From Bacillus sp. 03113 (GTDB lineage Bacteria; Bacillota; Bacilli; Bacillales; Cytobacillaceae), in the NCBI RefSeq assembly GCF_006546985.1, contig NZ_ML637008.1:304266-368265 (forward strand): a DNA stretch of 64,000 bases. The letters run 5' to 3'. Made by a program: the position numbers and the translations under genes. The notes beneath the pieces are model-generated. The model had not been told where the DNA came from, did not search any database, and was given only the letters and a program-made list of their open reading frames with translations. This document shows positions 63,152 through 64,000 of this stretch, one piece after another; within the stretch, counting starts at the first letter, position 1; every line of letters begins with the position of its first letter.

Positions 63152-64000
63152 ATGCTAACACACATCATTCAAACTTTACCGCAAGTTTTAATCGACGGTC
63201 TCACTTTAGGGGCAGTATATGCAGTCATTGCTCTTGGGTATACGATGGTTTATGGAATATTAGAGCTGATTAATTTTGCTCATGGTGAAATTTTTATGTC
63301 TGGTGCTTTTATTGGTACATCTGTTTTGTTAATCATGACAGGATTAGGCTGGGTCTCAGCGATGCCTGCTATCCTGACATTTATTATAATTCTAATAGTA
63401 GCAAGTGTACTAACTGGATTTATGGGAATGGGGATTGAAAGGGTTGCCTACCGACCACTTCGAAGAGCGCCTAAATTGATCACACTTATCACGGCTATCG
63501 GTGTATCTTTTTTACTTCAAGATATCGTTCGCTTTATTGTTGAATTAAAAAAAGGGAATTATATTGTAAATGCCCCAAGTCTTTTTAATGATAAAATTCA
63601 ATTGAAACTTTCTTCTATTATCCCTCAATTTGACAACGCTACATTTAAAAGCTCTTTTATTGTTGTTTTAATCATGGCCATTTTAATGATGGTTGGATTA
63701 GATTTTTTTGTGAATCGAACGAAATGGGGAATGGCCATGCGTGCTGTAGCTCAGGATCAAGAGACAGCAGCGCTTATGTCAATTAATGTAAATAAGGTCA
63801 TTTCAGTGACGTTTTTTGTTGGATCGGCACTTGGTGGTGCTACAGGTGTATTGTTTGCCGTTCAATATGGGGCCATTGATCCTTATATTGGATTCATTCT
63901 AGGTTTAAAAGCTTTTACAGCGGCTGTATTAGGCGGGATCGGTAATATACGTGGAGCTATGGTTGGAGGAATTCTTTTAGGATTGATTGAAATGTTTGCG
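63152..64000 (+). CDS. livH: Branched-chain amino acid-type ABC permease LivH, 3' end outside window
   Basis: 283 codons are present and the frame is still open at the right edge; family members have about 290-300 residues, so little is missing. LivH signatures: GLTLGAVYAVIALGYTMVYG, LINFAHGEIFM, AYRPLRRAPKL, GMAMRAVAQDQETAALM and LKAFTAAVLGGIGNIRGAMV. Eight or so membrane segments. It should form a permease dimer with LivM, with LivG and LivF as ATPases, probably encoded just beyond the window. GGGGAAG precedes ATG 63152. Confidence 0.93.
   Translation, partial: MLTHIIQTLPQVLIDGLTLGAVYAVIALGYTMVYGILELINFAHGEIFMSGAFIGTSVLLIMTGLGWVSAMPAILTFIIILIVASVLTGFMGMGIERVAYRPLRRAPKLITLITAIGVSFLLQDIVRFIVELKKGNYIVNAPSLFNDKIQLKLSSIIPQFDNATFKSSFIVVLIMAILMMVGLDFFVNRTKWGMAMRAVAQDQETAALMSINVNKVISVTFFVGSALGGATGVLFAVQYGAIDPYIGFILGLKAFTAAVLGGIGNIRGAMVGGILLGLIEMFA

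Overview
The window is low-GC Firmicute chromosome, most likely from an endospore-forming Bacillaceae (Bacillus sensu lato). Evidence is the strong AGGAGG-type ribosome binding sites, AT-rich codon use, the spore-cortex deacetylase pdaA, Bacillus-only families (YfkD, YfkAB, SE1561, XpaC/TelA, YkoS/YkoT) and dispersed palindromic repeats of a type I associate with Bacillaceae. I saw no rRNA, tRNA, CRISPR array or intact insertion sequence. All names rest on reading motifs; no database search was possible.

Layout. 1-8.3 kb: the 5' part of an SPC-type metal P-type ATPase, an OsmC-like protein, a Ca2+/H+ antiporter, YfkD, the radical-SAM protein YfkAB, a small SE1561 protein and class I fumarase. 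8.3-15.7 kb: a ykoS-ykoT pair, pdaA, a DUF418 membrane protein, and a DNA glycosylase with a 23S rRNA uracil methyltransferase. The yfkE-yfkD-yfkAB-small protein-pdaA-yfjP-yfjO order recalls B. subtilis, with fumarase, ykoST and DUF418 genes interposed. 15.9-25.6 kb is accessory: a CPBP protease beside a truncated hydrolase, a GNAT, a 1269-residue secreted lamin-tail/metallophosphoesterase protein, a DRE-TIM aldolase, a gene fragment, and an Lsa-type ABC-F resistance gene behind a complete-looking four-arm attenuator with a 36-codon leader peptide. 26-31 kb: a ComP/ComA-like two-component pair and two DinB-like genes. 31.3-35.7 kb: a surface-glycan-like set (sialyltransferase-fold protein, HAD protein, GT2).

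35.9-43 kb holds small metabolic, transport and regulatory genes (tautomerase, YjdM, AEC transporter, GNAT, LacI regulator, MFS pump with a divergent XRE/MmyB regulator) and several gene stubs. 43.4-46.2 kb is a modABC molybdate operon with a perfect palindrome over its promoter -10 box. 46.3-48.9 kb is a run of small and truncated genes. 49-55.3 kb carries aguA-aguB (agmatine to putrescine), a peptidoglycan amidase, xpaC-telA behind a sigma-W-type promoter, and an ornithine-carbamoyltransferase relative with both ornithine-site motifs changed. 55.4-64 kb: LysR divergent from a TauE/SafE-type exporter, a class III aminotransferase with a four-Cys insert, an acyl-CoA thioesterase, a nested palindromic repeat, and LysR divergent from a branched-chain-amino-acid-type ABC system (livK, livH) that runs off the window.

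The best candidate for a little-described system is the ABC-F leader at 23921-24124: strand pairings 1:2 and 3:4 would hide the Shine-Dalgarno sequence and 2:3 would free it, the same logic as ermC translational attenuation. Other notable items are the altered carbamoyltransferase, the mod operator palindrome, the Pro1-less tautomerase and a high density of truncated genes.
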